Shown: positions 7,345 through 15,990 of the stretch, in pieces
Layout of the letters: every line of letters begins with the position of its first letter
How positions within the stretch are numbered: the stretch's first letter is position 1
Origin: Streptomyces griseorubiginosus
GTDB taxonomy: Bacteria; Actinomycetota; Actinomycetes; Streptomycetales; Streptomycetaceae
Direction: 5' to 3'
DNA: 47,752 bases
Assembly: GCF_017614965.1 (NCBI RefSeq)
Contig: NZ_WVUG01000030.1
Coordinates: 1-47,752 of the forward strand
The notes under the pieces: generated by a model
Database searches by the model: none
What the model was told of the DNA's origin: nothing
The model's input: the letters and a program-made list of their open reading frames with translations, nothing else
Made by a program: the position numbers and the translations under genes

Positions 7345-9086
7345 TCGCGCGGCGCAAGGACGCCCCGGCCGGGCCCGGCTACAAATGGGTCGCGCTGTCG
7401 AACACCACGCTCGGCGTGCTGATCGCCACGATGGACGCCTCCATCGTGATCATCTCGCTGCCCGCGATCTTCCGCGGGATCGGCCTCGACCCGCTGGCGC
7501 CGGGCAACATCGGCTATCTGCTGTGGATGATCCTGGGCTATCTGCTGGTCTCGGCCGTGCTGGTCGTCGTGCTCGGCCGGCTGGGTGACATGTTCGGCCG
7601 GGTCCGGATCTACAACCTCGGCTTCCTCATCTTCGCGTGCGCCTCCGTGGCGCTGTCACTGGACCCGTTCCGGGCCGGGGCGGGGGCGCTGTGGCTGATC
7701 CTGTGGCGGATCGTGCAGGCCTTCGGCGGCTCCATGCTGACCGCCAACTCGGCCGCCATCCTCACCGACGCCTTCCCGGCCCGGCAGCGCGGCATGGCGC
7801 TGGGCATCAACCAGATCACCGCGCTCGCCGGCCAGTTCCTCGGCCTGCTCGCGGGCGGTCTGCTCGCCGCCGTCGACTGGCGGGCGGTGTTCTGGGTGAG
7901 CGTCCCGGTCAGCGTCACCGGGACCATCTGGTCGTATCTGAGCCTGCGTGAGACCGCGTCGGGCCGGCGCGGCCGCATCGACTGGCTGGGCAATCTCACC
8001 TTCGCGGCCGGCGCCGGGATCCTGCTGGCCGGCATCACCTACGGCATCCAGCCCTACGGCGACAGCGCCACGGGCTGGGCGAATCCCTGGGTCCTCGCCG
8101 GCCTGATCGGCGGCGTGACCCTGCTGCTGGCGTTCTGCCTCATCGAGACGCGGGTCGCCGAACCGATGTTCCACCTGGCCCTGTTCACGGTGCGCGCCTT
8201 CACGGCGGGCAATCTGGCCGCGCTGCTGACGGCGATCGCGCGCGGCGGGCTGCAGTTCATGCTGATCATCTGGCTGCAGGGCATCTGGCTGCCGCTGCAC
8301 GGCTACGACTTCGAGGACACCCCGCTGTGGGCGGGCATCTTCATGCTCCCGCTCACCGTGGGTTTCCTGCTCGCGGGACCCGTGTCCGGCTATCTGTCCG
8401 ACCGGTTCGGCGCGCGGCTGTTCTCCACCGCCGGTCTGTGTCTGGTCGCCTGCTCGTTCCTCGGCCTGCTCGCGCTGCCCGTCGACTTCGCATACGGCCC
8501 GTTCGCGGCGCTGTTGCTGCTCAACGGGCTGGGCCAGGGCATGTTCTCCTCGCCCAACACGTCCTCGATCATGGGCAGTGTGCCGCCCGAGCACCGCGGG
8601 GTGGCCTCGGGCATGCGGTCCACGTTCCAGAACTCCGGGACCGCCCTGTCCATCGGGGTGTTCTTCTCCCTGATGGTGTCGGGGCTCGCCTCCTCGCTGC
8701 CCGCCACGCTCACCAGCGGTCTTCAAGCGCACGGCGTGCCGGCCGGCGCGGCCGAGCACGCCGCCTCGCTGCCGCCGGTGAGCACGCTGTTCGCGACGTT
8801 CCTCGGCAACAACCCCATCGAGCATCTGCTCGGATCGGGCGGCGTCCTCGACCAGGTCACCATGAGCCAACGTGCCGCCCTGACGGGCCACACGTTCTTC
8901 CCGCGCCTTGTATCGGGGCCGTTCCACCACGGTTTGACCATCGTGTTCGGCGTCGCGGCGGGCATGGCCCTGATCTCGGCGCTGGCCTCCGCGCTGCGCG
9001 GGGCCCATCACGCGGAGTACGAGCGTCCCACCGCGTCCGCCGACGGCCAGGAGGCGGCACGGCCCCGCCACAACACGCCGTCGTGA
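7341..9086 (+). CDS. MFS transporter, DHA2 family, partner of MarR
   Basis: The GTG at 7341 overlaps the marR stop. The 581-residue product has about 14 membrane segments. GVLIATMDASIVIISLPAI is the first helix, with the conserved D. GRLGDMFGRVRIYNLG is loop motif A. ALAGQFLGLLAGGLL is a motif C-like helix 5. There is a large extracytoplasmic loop near the C-terminus (about residues 455-535), common in actinobacterial DHA2 exporters. It probably exports a toxic compound or metabolite that is sensed by the MarR protein. A soluble tail of about 25 residues ends the protein. Substrate unknown. Confidence 0.92.
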   Translation: MIARRKDAPAGPGYKWVALSNTTLGVLIATMDASIVIISLPAIFRGIGLDPLAPGNIGYLLWMILGYLLVSAVLVVVLGRLGDMFGRVRIYNLGFLIFACASVALSLDPFRAGAGALWLILWRIVQAFGGSMLTANSAAILTDAFPARQRGMALGINQITALAGQFLGLLAGGLLAAVDWRAVFWVSVPVSVTGTIWSYLSLRETASGRRGRIDWLGNLTFAAGAGILLAGITYGIQPYGDSATGWANPWVLAGLIGGVTLLLAFCLIETRVAEPMFHLALFTVRAFTAGNLAALLTAIARGGLQFMLIIWLQGIWLPLHGYDFEDTPLWAGIFMLPLTVGFLLAGPVSGYLSDRFGARLFSTAGLCLVACSFLGLLALPVDFAYGPFAALLLLNGLGQGMFSSPNTSSIMGSVPPEHRGVASGMRSTFQNSGTALSIGVFFSLMVSGLASSLPATLTSGLQAHGVPAGAAEHAASLPPVSTLFATFLGNNPIEHLLGSGGVLDQVTMSQRAALTGHTFFPRLVSGPFHHGLTIVFGVAAGMALISALASALRGAHHAEYERPTASADGQEAARPRHNTPS

Positions 9087-9090
9087 ACGG

Positions 9091-9939
9091 TCAGTCGGCC
9101 GCGAAGTCGCGCAGCTCGTCCTTGGGACCGTTGAACCTGTCGTGGTCGCCGACCGTGGGGCCGGAGGAGGTGTACTGCCACATCGTGTACGAGGACCAGC
9201 CGGCCGGGAGCGCGCCCACCGAGGAGGCGTAGCGGGCCACCCACAGGGGGTTGGTGGATCCGAAGGCGGCCGAGTCGCCCGTGCAGGTGCTCCACCAGCT
9301 GGTGGCCGTGTAGATGACGGCGGCGCGCCCGGTGCGGGCCTTGTAGCGGTTCACGAAGTCCCGGATCCAGGACACCATGCCGCTCTTGGACTTGCCGTAG
9401 CAGGAGTCGCCGTAGGGGTTCCACTCGATGTCGAGGGCGCCGGGAAGCGTCTTTCCGTCGCCGGACCAGCCGCCGCCGTGGTCGACGAAGTAGTCGGCCT
9501 GGGCGGTGCCGCTGCTGGTGTCGGGGGTGGCGAAGTGGTAGGCGCCGCGCACCATCCCGGTGTCGTAGGAGCCGCCGTACTGCTGGGCGAAGTACGGGTT
9601 GCGGTAGGAGGTGCCCTCGGTGGCCTTGACGTAGGCCCAGCCGACGCCGCTGCTCCACAGGGTGGACCAGGAGGCGTTGCCCTGGTAGCTGGAGACGTCG
9701 ACGCCCTCGGTCTGGGCGGAGCGGGTCAGCGGGGCGGCGTCCGCCCGGGTGTCGGCGCCGTCGTGGGCGAGGACGCCCATGCCCATGTAGGCGCTGCCGC
9801 GCACGGGTATGGGTATGGACTCGGCCGACGCGGACGCGATCGGCAGGGTGGACAGGGCCAGGAGGAGACCGGCCGTGACGGCGGTCGGGCGTATGCGCGA
9901 GCGGGCGCGCCTGCGGGTGTTTGGTTGCACATCAGCCAT
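9091..9939 (-). CDS. Secreted GH25 muramidase (lysozyme)
   Basis: The start is taken at the ATG at 9939 (282 residues), giving an Arg-rich n-region followed by VTAGLLLALSTLPIASASA, a typical signal peptide. The frame extends 17 codons further up without a signal-like start. A GH25 Chalaropsis-type barrel begins at EGVDVSSYQG (Asp81). Next comes WAYVKATEG, and the catalytic pair is in ALDIEWN (Asp170 and Glu172). TAVIY-like and MWQYTSSG segments near the end are also typical. The enzyme cleaves the beta-1,4 bond between N-acetylmuramic acid and N-acetylglucosamine in peptidoglycan. It should act outside the cell. No wall-binding module is present. It is convergent with the MFS gene, with the stops four bases apart. 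Confidence 0.93.
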   Translation of the reverse strand: MADVQPNTRRRARSRIRPTAVTAGLLLALSTLPIASASAESIPIPVRGSAYMGMGVLAHDGADTRADAAPLTRSAQTEGVDVSSYQGNASWSTLWSSGVGWAYVKATEGTSYRNPYFAQQYGGSYDTGMVRGAYHFATPDTSSGTAQADYFVDHGGGWSGDGKTLPGALDIEWNPYGDSCYGKSKSGMVSWIRDFVNRYKARTGRAAVIYTATSWWSTCTGDSAAFGSTNPLWVARYASSVGALPAGWSSYTMWQYTSSGPTVGDHDRFNGPKDELRDFAAD

Positions 9940-10000
9940 CTGACCCGCAGTCGCGCCCGCTCGCACGTCATGCTGCGCCCAACGAAGCAACGACCCGCCG

Positions 10001-10171
10001 TCAGCGTCTGCGCCAGTTCCACCCGCTGCCGATGCCCGCCACGTGCAGGGCCAGCGCCGTCAGCCCGAGCAGCATGACGTTGGTCGAGGTGAAGGTGTCG
10101 TTGGTGGAGATGTCGGCCGCGTTGATGAGGAACGCGATGAAGAACAGGACCGCGGAGAGGATCGCCAGCAT
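10001..10171 (-). CDS. Small two-helix membrane protein (56 residues)
   Basis: This short gene was found by reading the minus strand between the lipase and muramidase genes. The ATG at 10171 opens a frame of 56 residues ending in TGA at 10001-10003. It begins MLAILSAVLFFIAFLINA (helix one), then a polar DISTNDTFTS linker, then VMLLGLTALALHVAGIG (helix two) and a basic WNWRRR tail. The layout and third-position GC are consistent with a real gene and resemble small conserved Streptomyces membrane proteins. No function is known. A GGACGGA stretch just upstream could serve as a weak ribosome site. It lies 61 bases upstream of the muramidase start on the same strand and could share a transcript with it. 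Confidence 0.72.
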   Translation of the reverse strand: MLAILSAVLFFIAFLINAADISTNDTFTSTNVMLLGLTALALHVAGIGSGWNWRRR

Positions 10172-10191
10172 GATGTCCGTCCAGTCGGTGG

Positions 10192-10232
10192 GTCGGGGGT
10201 CTCGTACCGTGTGGGGTCCGAATGCCCCCGAC
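10192..10232 (-). terminator. Terminator-like hairpin after the SGNH lipase
   Basis: GTCGGGGG (10192-10199) and CCCCCGAC (10225-10232) pair perfectly over eight bases with a 25-base loop. It lies 30 bases past the lipase stop on the minus strand and just upstream of the 56-residue membrane protein start. Confidence 0.5.
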
Positions 10233-10261
10233 TCACCGGCTCACGCCGACGGCCCGCTGCT

Positions 10262-11179
10262 TCAGCGGCCGTGGCCCCGGTCCAGCCGTTCGAGCACCGC
10301 TCCCGCCATCGCCGCCTCGCCCTTGGCGTTGGGATGGGCGGGAGCGGCCGGGGAGGCCGGCCGCAGGGGCTCGATCCAGCGGTCGGCGGGCGCCTTGCAC
10401 ATGTCGTGGCCCCGGGTGGGCGCGTAGGTGTCGACGTACTCCGCGTGGTTGAAGAATGCCGTGAGACGGAGCATCAGGTTGAGCCGCTTCTCGGTGTCAC
10501 GCAGATAGGGGAAGTCCTTGGCGGCGAAGGGCACCGTGGGGTAGCAGCCGCTGCCGTCGTCGGGCAGCAGGTCGGGGTAGCCGACGACCACGACACGCGC
10601 GTGCGGCGCCCTGTCGTGCACGGCCCTGAGCACCCGGGCGACCTTCGGCGCGGTCTGCAGCACCGCGAGGGCGAGTTGGTCGACGCCGGAGGCGGTGTAG
10701 TGGCGCTGGCAGGGGTTGCCCGCGAGGTCCTGGGCGGAGAGCTGGGCACAGGTGGCGATGATGGAGCCGAAGCCGATGTCGTTGCCGCCGATCTGGACGG
10801 TCACCAGGTCGGTTCCGCGCTCCACCGCGTCGAGTTGGGGGCCGTTGGTGCCCTGCGGCTTCCACATCTCCTCGGTCGTCGCGCCGGCACAGCTGACGTC
10901 GTCGAGGACCGTGCCCTGTCGCTCGGCGGCGACCAGCGAGGGGTAGTTGTGGTCGGAGCGGGCGCAGTTGGCGTCGACCTGGGTGGGGATCACGGGACCC
11001 GAGGTGTAGGAGTCGCCGAGCGCCACGTACTCCGTCTTCTTGTGTCCGCCGGGAGAGCCGTGCGCGGTGGCCGGGGTCCCGGCGGCCAGGACGAGGGCGC
11101 AGCTGCCGACGGCGGCCGCAACTGCCGTGGCCCGTCGGCGTCTTGACGGTGATACGGCCGGCTGCGTGTCACGCTTCAT
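10262..11179 (-). CDS. Secreted SGNH/GDSL lipase-esterase
   Basis: The ATG at 11179 follows AGGAGG at ideal spacing (305 residues). The N-terminus has an Arg cluster then AVAAAVGSCALVLAAGTPATA, a Tat- or Sec-like signal peptide. The four SGNH blocks are visible. Block I is YVALGDSYTSG with nucleophile Ser57. Block II contains SCAGATTEEM. Block III is VQIGGNDIGF. Block V is APAHPNAKGE with the catalytic His. Six cysteines in the mature part fit the disulfide-bonded extracellular lipases of Streptomyces. It should hydrolyse lipid or other esters outside the cell. It is transcribed alone, divergent from the DUF485 gene. Confidence 0.92.
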   Translation of the reverse strand: MKRDTQPAVSPSRRRRATAVAAAVGSCALVLAAGTPATAHGSPGGHKKTEYVALGDSYTSGPVIPTQVDANCARSDHNYPSLVAAERQGTVLDDVSCAGATTEEMWKPQGTNGPQLDAVERGTDLVTVQIGGNDIGFGSIIATCAQLSAQDLAGNPCQRHYTASGVDQLALAVLQTAPKVARVLRAVHDRAPHARVVVVGYPDLLPDDGSGCYPTVPFAAKDFPYLRDTEKRLNLMLRLTAFFNHAEYVDTYAPTRGHDMCKAPADRWIEPLRPASPAAPAHPNAKGEAAMAGAVLERLDRGHGR

Positions 11180-11588
11180 GGAGACCTCCTGGTCCGAGCC
11201 GTCAGGGCGGAACGCGGCCGCGCACGGTCGTCGCACGTTCAACTGGGCTTGTATACCGGTGAGTAGAGCCTGTCGGCCAGGGGCGTACAGCGACGAATTC
11301 AGGTGTTTGCGGTGCGGAACGGGCGAGTCCGCCCTGTCGCCGGCCGCTCGCCCGTCACGCAAACCAGTTCGACGCGCCCTCGTCCGGCCGAGCACTCCGA
11401 TGGGCACCCGCCACACCTGTCACAGACGCAACATCCGAGGTCAGCGGCCGGACGGGCCCTCACCAGGGAGTTCGGCGGAAGTCGCTGCGCGCGGTCCGCC
11501 GCCCGCATAGCGTGCGGTATCCCGAACCGCTCCCCCACGTCCCCGCGGTCCGCACCTCTTGGGCCCTGACCCACCAGGAGATCTTGGG
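11180..11588. other. 409-base divergent intergenic region
   Basis: This lies between the lipase start (minus) and the DUF485 start (plus). Open frames here show no family resemblance and no convincing ribosome site. On the plus strand CGGCGGA and TCCGCCG form an imperfectly spaced inverted repeat near 11473-11505, followed by a TAGCGT box that could be the -10 of the DUF485/symporter operon. On the minus strand GTATAC near 11251 may belong to the lipase promoter. No operator I can name is visible. Confidence 0.4.
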
Positions 11589-12023
11589 ATGTCCTCCGAC
11601 AGCTCCGAGTTATACCCGGCGCAACACCGGCCCGGCCGGCACGCCTTCGTCTCCCCCGCCGCCCACTCCCCCGCTCCGCGCGAGGTCCGGCGGCTGCCGG
11701 TGCCCACCCGCTCGTGGACCGGCCCGCACCGGGACCTGCGGCTGCTGCGCCGGGCGGCGCGCCGACTGCGCCGCGTGGCCACGTTCGCCGCCCTCGGCTA
11801 CTTCGCCGCCTTCCTCACCCTGACCGTCGCCCGCCCGTCCGTCATGACCCGCCCCGCGCCCGGCGGCCTGCCCACCGGACTGCTGCTCGCCCTGGTCCAA
11901 CTCCCGGTCACCTGGCTGGCGGTGCTCGTATACGAGTTCACCGCACGCCGGTACGTCGACCCACTGGCCCGGCAGGTGCGCCGGCACGCCCACGGCACCG
12001 TCGACGGGGAGCCGCGGCCGTGA
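11589..12023 (+). CDS. DUF485-family small membrane protein
   Basis: The ATG at 11589 has AGGAG about nine bases upstream. The 144-residue product has a long hydrophilic N-terminus (about 60 residues). Two membrane helices follow: FAALGYFAAFLTLTVARPSVM and LPTGLLLALVQLPVTWLAVLVYEFTARRYVDPLA. The second helix ends in the Y-FTARRYVDPLA motif that marks DUF485 (YjcH-like) proteins. These are regularly encoded directly before ActP/MctC-type symporters, as here, and are thought to assist or regulate them. It overlaps the symporter gene by four bases (GTGA). Confidence 0.88.
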   Translation: MSSDSSELYPAQHRPGRHAFVSPAAHSPAPREVRRLPVPTRSWTGPHRDLRLLRRAARRLRRVATFAALGYFAAFLTLTVARPSVMTRPAPGGLPTGLLLALVQLPVTWLAVLVYEFTARRYVDPLARQVRRHAHGTVDGEPRP

Positions 12024-13630
12024 CCGACTTCGACGGCACCGCGCAGTCCTGGTCGCTGGTGGCGTTCTCCACGGTCGTCACCCTCACGCTGCTGCTGTGC
12101 GTGCTCACCGGCCCCGACCGCGACGACCTCGACGAGTTCTACACCGGCTACCGCTCCCTGTCGCCGCTGCGCAACGGCCTGGCCATCGCCGGCGACTACA
12201 TCTCCGCCGCGACCGTGCTCACCATCGGCGGGGTCATCGCGCTGTGCGGCTACGACGGGGTCGTCCTGGCCCTGAGCACCCTGCTGTCGCTGTTGCTCCT
12301 GATGGTCCTGCTGGCCGAACCCCTGCATCACACGGGCCGGTTCACCATGGGCGACGCGCTGGGCCGGCGCCTGCCCGGGCGCGCGGTGCGCATCACGGCG
12401 TGCGCGGTGACGCTGGCCGCGCTCGTGCCGATGATGGTCGTCCAACTGGCGGGCGTGGGACAGCTGCTGGCGTTCATCCTCGGCTTCCACGACAGCGCGA
12501 TGCGCACCGGCTGCGTCGTCGGGGCCGGAGCGCTGATGATCACCTACGCGGCGATCGGCGGGATGCGGGGCACCGCGCTGATCCAGATCCTCAAGACGGT
12601 GGTGCTGCTCGGGTCAGGGCTGGTCGTCGCCGCGCTCGTGCTGCACACCTTCGGCTGGAGTCCGCGCACCCTGTTCCAGGCGGCGGCACACCGCAGCGGG
12701 GCGGGTGACGGCTACCTGCGCTACGGCCTGCAGTTCGCGAGCGGGCCGCACCGCGGCCTGGACATGGTCAGCACCCAGTGCGCCATCGTGCTGGGCGGAG
12801 CCTGTCTGCCGCATGTCACCATGCGCATGTACACCGCCGGCAGCGCGCGGCAGGTGCGGCGCGCGATGTCCTGGGCGGTGTCGACGGTCACCCTGTTCAT
12901 CGCCGTCATCACCGTCGTGGCCGTCGGTGCCACGGCCCTCATCGGGAGCACGGGCGTCGCCGCCGCCGATCCGCGCGGCAACACCGCCTATCTGCTGGGC
13001 GCGCGGGCCGCGTTCGGCATGCGCCTTTCGCACGCGGAGAGCCTGTTGTTCACCGCGGTCACCACGGCGATCTTCCTGACGCTGCTGGCGTCCGTGGCCA
13101 GCATGACCCTGGCCTGCGCCAACTCCCTGGCCCACGACGTCGTCGCCACGCGCCGGCCCACCCCACCGCAGCGCGAGACGGCCCTGGCCCGGCTGGCCGC
13201 CCTGGCCGTGGGCCTGCCGGTGATCGCGCTGGCCGTGCTCGCCCAGCACCGCAGCCTCCAGCCGCTGGCCACCCTCTCGTTCTGTCTGGGTGCCTCGGCC
13301 ATCGCGCCCGCACTCGTCTACAGCCTCTTCTGGCGGCGCTACACCCGCGCCGGACTGCTGTGCACCCTGATCGGCGGCAGCATGAGCGTGCTCGTCCTGA
13401 TCACCGGCACCAACCTGGTCTCCGGTACACCTCAATCAGCCTTTCCCGACGTCGACTTCAACTGGTTCCCCTTCACCACGACGGCCCTGGTCTCCGTACC
13501 CGCGGGCTTCCTGTGCGGCCTGTTCGGCACCCTGCTGTCCGGCAGAAGGGCGACCAGGCGGGAGCGGGAGCGGTACGAGGCCGTGGAGCACCTGCTGCTC
13601 GCCGGTCCCGCACGCCCCAAGAGCGGATGA
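12020..13630 (+). CDS. Sodium:solute symporter, ActP/MctC-like
   Basis: The GTG at 12020 overlaps the DUF485 stop and gives 536 residues. The open frame extends far upstream only as a shadow. Some 13 hydrophobic segments are visible. The signature of the SSS family's acetate/monocarboxylate branch is FYTGYRSLSPLRNGLAIAGDYISAATVLTIGG (quoted in pieces: DEFYTGYRSLSPLRNG and GDYISAATVLTIGG). YAAIGGMRGTALIQILK in helix 5 to 6 is also diagnostic. The likely role is Na+- or H+-driven uptake of acetate, propionate, pyruvate or a similar monocarboxylate. The exact substrate cannot be told. Compared with classical ActP the central loop is short. Confidence 0.9.
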   Translation: MTDFDGTAQSWSLVAFSTVVTLTLLLCVLTGPDRDDLDEFYTGYRSLSPLRNGLAIAGDYISAATVLTIGGVIALCGYDGVVLALSTLLSLLLLMVLLAEPLHHTGRFTMGDALGRRLPGRAVRITACAVTLAALVPMMVVQLAGVGQLLAFILGFHDSAMRTGCVVGAGALMITYAAIGGMRGTALIQILKTVVLLGSGLVVAALVLHTFGWSPRTLFQAAAHRSGAGDGYLRYGLQFASGPHRGLDMVSTQCAIVLGGACLPHVTMRMYTAGSARQVRRAMSWAVSTVTLFIAVITVVAVGATALIGSTGVAAADPRGNTAYLLGARAAFGMRLSHAESLLFTAVTTAIFLTLLASVASMTLACANSLAHDVVATRRPTPPQRETALARLAALAVGLPVIALAVLAQHRSLQPLATLSFCLGASAIAPALVYSLFWRRYTRAGLLCTLIGGSMSVLVLITGTNLVSGTPQSAFPDVDFNWFPFTTTALVSVPAGFLCGLFGTLLSGRRATRRERERYEAVEHLLLAGPARPKSG

Positions 13631-13737
13631 CGGCAGGGCATGGCACGTGGCCGGATTCCCTCCCCCGGCCCGGCGAGCCACCGCGCGCTGGGTATTCCTG
13701 CGGAGGTCGAGGCAGGCGGCGTTGGGGGGCTGACACT

Positions 13738-14412
13738 GTGGCAGGCCGAGGGTGGACTTCCGGGCCCTTCTCATCGCGTCACCCACAGAGACGTCAGCCT
13801 GTACGCGCCCCGCTGGCCGAGGCACCCGACGGCCCGCGCTTTCGTGACGTCCTGCCGGCGTTGGCGGGACTGGTCGTGGTGGTGTGCGCGGTGGTCGCCG
13901 TGCTGGCCCTGGGATACCGGGCCGCGGGGATCGGGGTTCCGCTGGCCGGTGTGGTCGTCCTGGCCATCGCGGTAACGGTCGTCGTGCGGCGCCAGGGCCC
14001 GGTCATGCGTCGGCGCCTCGGGTACTACACGCCCGAGGAACTCCTCGAACTCGACACCCAGGGACTCGCGTTGGCGGTGGCGCGGATGCTGCGCCGGGAC
14101 GGGTGGCGGGTACGGCTGCTGCCGGCCGCCGACCGGCCGCGGCTGTGCGCCCTGGACAGCAGCGGACGCCGGCTGGACGTCGCCTTCCGGCCGGTCGCCG
14201 AGCCCCTGCCCGACGAGGACCTGCCCCATCCGCACACCCACCGGGAGAACGGCCAGTCGCCGCTCCACCTGGTCGTGCACCGCGGCTCGTTCGGCGCGCG
14301 CGACGTCCGGTGGGCGCGGCGGCAAGGCAGGACCTGTCTGCTGGACGGCTCCCTCCTCAGGCGTTGGGGCCAGGGCACGCGGCTGAACGAATTGCTGCCC
14401 ACAGGCTTGTGA
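13738..14412 (+). CDS. Membrane-anchored restriction-endonuclease-fold protein
   Basis: The start is uncertain. I use the GTG at 13738 (224 residues), nine bases after a G-run. An ATG at 13627 overlapping the symporter stop (ATGA) is in frame and would couple translation. Two adjacent hydrophobic helices (LAGLVVVVCAVVAVLALGY and GVPLAGVVVLAIAVTVVV) precede a soluble domain. That domain starts EELLELDTQGLALAVARMLRRDGW, goes on with a degenerate core (LCALDSSGRRLDVAF) and ends with ARDVRWARRQGRTCLLDGSLLRRWGQG. This resembles the Mrr-like restriction endonuclease-like fold found after paired helices in many actinobacterial proteins. The usual D-(E/Q)xK metal site is not clear, so activity is doubtful. 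Substrate and role unknown. Confidence 0.6.
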   Translation: MAGRGWTSGPFSSRHPQRRQPVRAPLAEAPDGPRFRDVLPALAGLVVVVCAVVAVLALGYRAAGIGVPLAGVVVLAIAVTVVVRRQGPVMRRRLGYYTPEELLELDTQGLALAVARMLRRDGWRVRLLPAADRPRLCALDSSGRRLDVAFRPVAEPLPDEDLPHPHTHRENGQSPLHLVVHRGSFGARDVRWARRQGRTCLLDGSLLRRWGQGTRLNELLPTGL

Positions 14413-14575
14413 CATCCCGTGGACGCCTATATTACTGAAACGTAACCTACTCGGGGGTACCGCCGGTAACACCCCCGCGGGTACGGTCCTGACACTTCGT
14501 CTAAGAGTGCGCGAGCTGCGGTGGGACGACCGCGCCTCGTGCCGTCGGCCCCTGCCCCACCGGGCCGCAGGACGC

Positions 14576-14598
14576 CCGAGCCGCAGATCGAGGCTCGG
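14576..14598 (+). promoter_or_regulatory. 5' UTR hairpin before the secretory lipase
   Basis: CCGAGCC (14576-14582) pairs with GGCTCGG (14592-14598), ending 13 bases before the GGAGG ribosome site. It could stabilise the messenger or modulate initiation. Further upstream, at about 14459-14471, the plus strand has GGTACC and GGTAAC separated by GCC, a near-palindrome that might be an operator. Confidence 0.35.
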
Positions 14599-14623
14599 CC
14601 TCCCCCCACTTCGGAGGTCCGTC

Positions 14624-15949
14624 ATGCCCGTTTCCGCACGTCTGCTCGCCGTGGCCGTCACGACCGCCACATGTCTCGGCGCCACCGTCGTACCCGCAGC
14701 CGCCGCGTCGCCCACCGAGGCCGTGGTCTCCCGCGGTGTCACCATCCCGGAGTTCTACAACCCGCCCGCCACCCTCCCCTCGGCCGACGGCGCCCTGGTG
14801 CGCAGCGAACCGCTGCCCCTCGCGCTGAGCCTGCCCGGCGTCAACGGCCCCCTGCCCGGCACCGCCACCCGCCTGATGTACAAGTCGACCGACTCGCGCG
14901 GCGAGGCGATGGCCGTCACCGGCGCCTACATCGAGCCGTCCGCCGCCTGGAAGGGCACCGGCGACCGGCCGCTGGTCGCCGTCGCACCCGGCACCATGGG
15001 ACAGGGCGACCAGTGCGCCGCCTCCCTCGGCCTGGAGCACCCGCTCACGGCCAACGGACAGACGGTGTCCATCGGTTACGAGGACCTGGCGATCTACCGC
15101 CTGCTCGCCGAGGGCGTCGCCGTCGTCGTCACCGACTACGCCGGCCTCGGCACCACGGACCGGCTGCACACCTACGTCAACCGCGTCGACGAGGCCCACG
15201 CCGTCCTCGACGCCGTCCGCGCCGCACGCTCACTGCCCGGAACGTCCCTCACCCGCACCTCGAAGGTGGCCCTCTTCGGCTACAGCCAGGGCGGCGGGGC
15301 GACCGCGGCCGCCGCCGAACTCCAGCCGGCCTACGCCCCGGACGTCACCCTCGCCGGAACCTCCGCGGGCGCCCCGCCCGCCGACCTGGTGGAGGTCACC
15401 AAGGCCATCGACGGCAGTGAACTCGCCGGCGCGCTGGGCTGGTCCGTCAACGGCTTCCTGCAGTCCGACCCCGCCCTCAAGCCGATCGCCGAGGCCCACC
15501 TCAACACGAAGGGCAAGGCGGCCCTCGCGGACCTCTCCACCATGTGCGTGGGCGACGCCCTGTTCGCCTACAACGGCAAGCACAGCACCGGTTGGACCAC
15601 CGACGGCCGCTCCATCAGCGACATCATCCAGTCGGAGCCGGCGCTCACGGCCTTCCTCGACCAGCAGCGCATCGGCAGGATCGAACCGTCCTCGCCGGTC
15701 CGCGTGTCCACCGGCACCAGCGACAACCTGGTACCGCACGCGCAGGCCCGGCAACTCGCCGTGGACTGGTGCGCCAAGGGCGCCGACGTGACGTACAAGC
15801 CCATCGCGCTGCCGAACCTGGGCAGCGCGCTGATCAACCACTTCACGCCGCTGCTGACCGACCAGGGCGACGCGATCGCGTGGCTGACCGACCGGCTCGA
15901 CGGCAAGGCCGCCACCTCCAACTGCGGTGTTCTGTCCGGCCTTTCCTGA
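14624..15949 (+). CDS. Secretory lipase (LIP family, alpha/beta hydrolase)
   Basis: The ATG at 14624 follows GGAGG, giving 441 residues. The signal peptide runs RLLAVAVTTATCLGATVVPAAAA. The mature enzyme has the secretory lipase layout: FYNPPATLP at the start, MYKSTDSRGEAMAVTGAYIEP, an oxyanion region APGTMGQGDQCA, and nucleophile elbow GYSQGGG. A late STGTSDNLVPHAQAR carries the catalytic Asp and ALINHFTPL the catalytic His. LIP-family enzymes, first known from Candida albicans, are common in actinobacteria and hydrolyse lipid esters outside the cell. It appears monocistronic. This is the second secreted lipase in the window, unrelated in fold class to the SGNH enzyme. Confidence 0.9.
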   Translation: MPVSARLLAVAVTTATCLGATVVPAAAASPTEAVVSRGVTIPEFYNPPATLPSADGALVRSEPLPLALSLPGVNGPLPGTATRLMYKSTDSRGEAMAVTGAYIEPSAAWKGTGDRPLVAVAPGTMGQGDQCAASLGLEHPLTANGQTVSIGYEDLAIYRLLAEGVAVVVTDYAGLGTTDRLHTYVNRVDEAHAVLDAVRAARSLPGTSLTRTSKVALFGYSQGGGATAAAAELQPAYAPDVTLAGTSAGAPPADLVEVTKAIDGSELAGALGWSVNGFLQSDPALKPIAEAHLNTKGKAALADLSTMCVGDALFAYNGKHSTGWTTDGRSISDIIQSEPALTAFLDQQRIGRIEPSSPVRVSTGTSDNLVPHAQARQLAVDWCAKGADVTYKPIALPNLGSALINHFTPLLTDQGDAIAWLTDRLDGKAATSNCGVLSGLS

Positions 15950-15957
15950 CAGCGCAA

Positions 15958-15990
15958 CAGCGCTGACACCGCTCCAGCGCTGACACCGCT
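15958..15990. repeat. Two-copy 17-base tandem repeat
   Basis: CAGCGCTGACACCGCT occurs at 15958-15973 and again at 15975-15990, separated by one C, a perfect duplication with a 17-base period. The second copy overlaps the stop codon region of the minus-strand hydrolase. Each copy contains the palindrome AGCGCT. It lies between two convergent stop codons. Confidence 0.85.

Noticed and set aside
15958..15990. Two repeats as the start of a CRISPR array
   Set aside because: Only two 16-base copies separated by one base, with no spacers and no cas genes.
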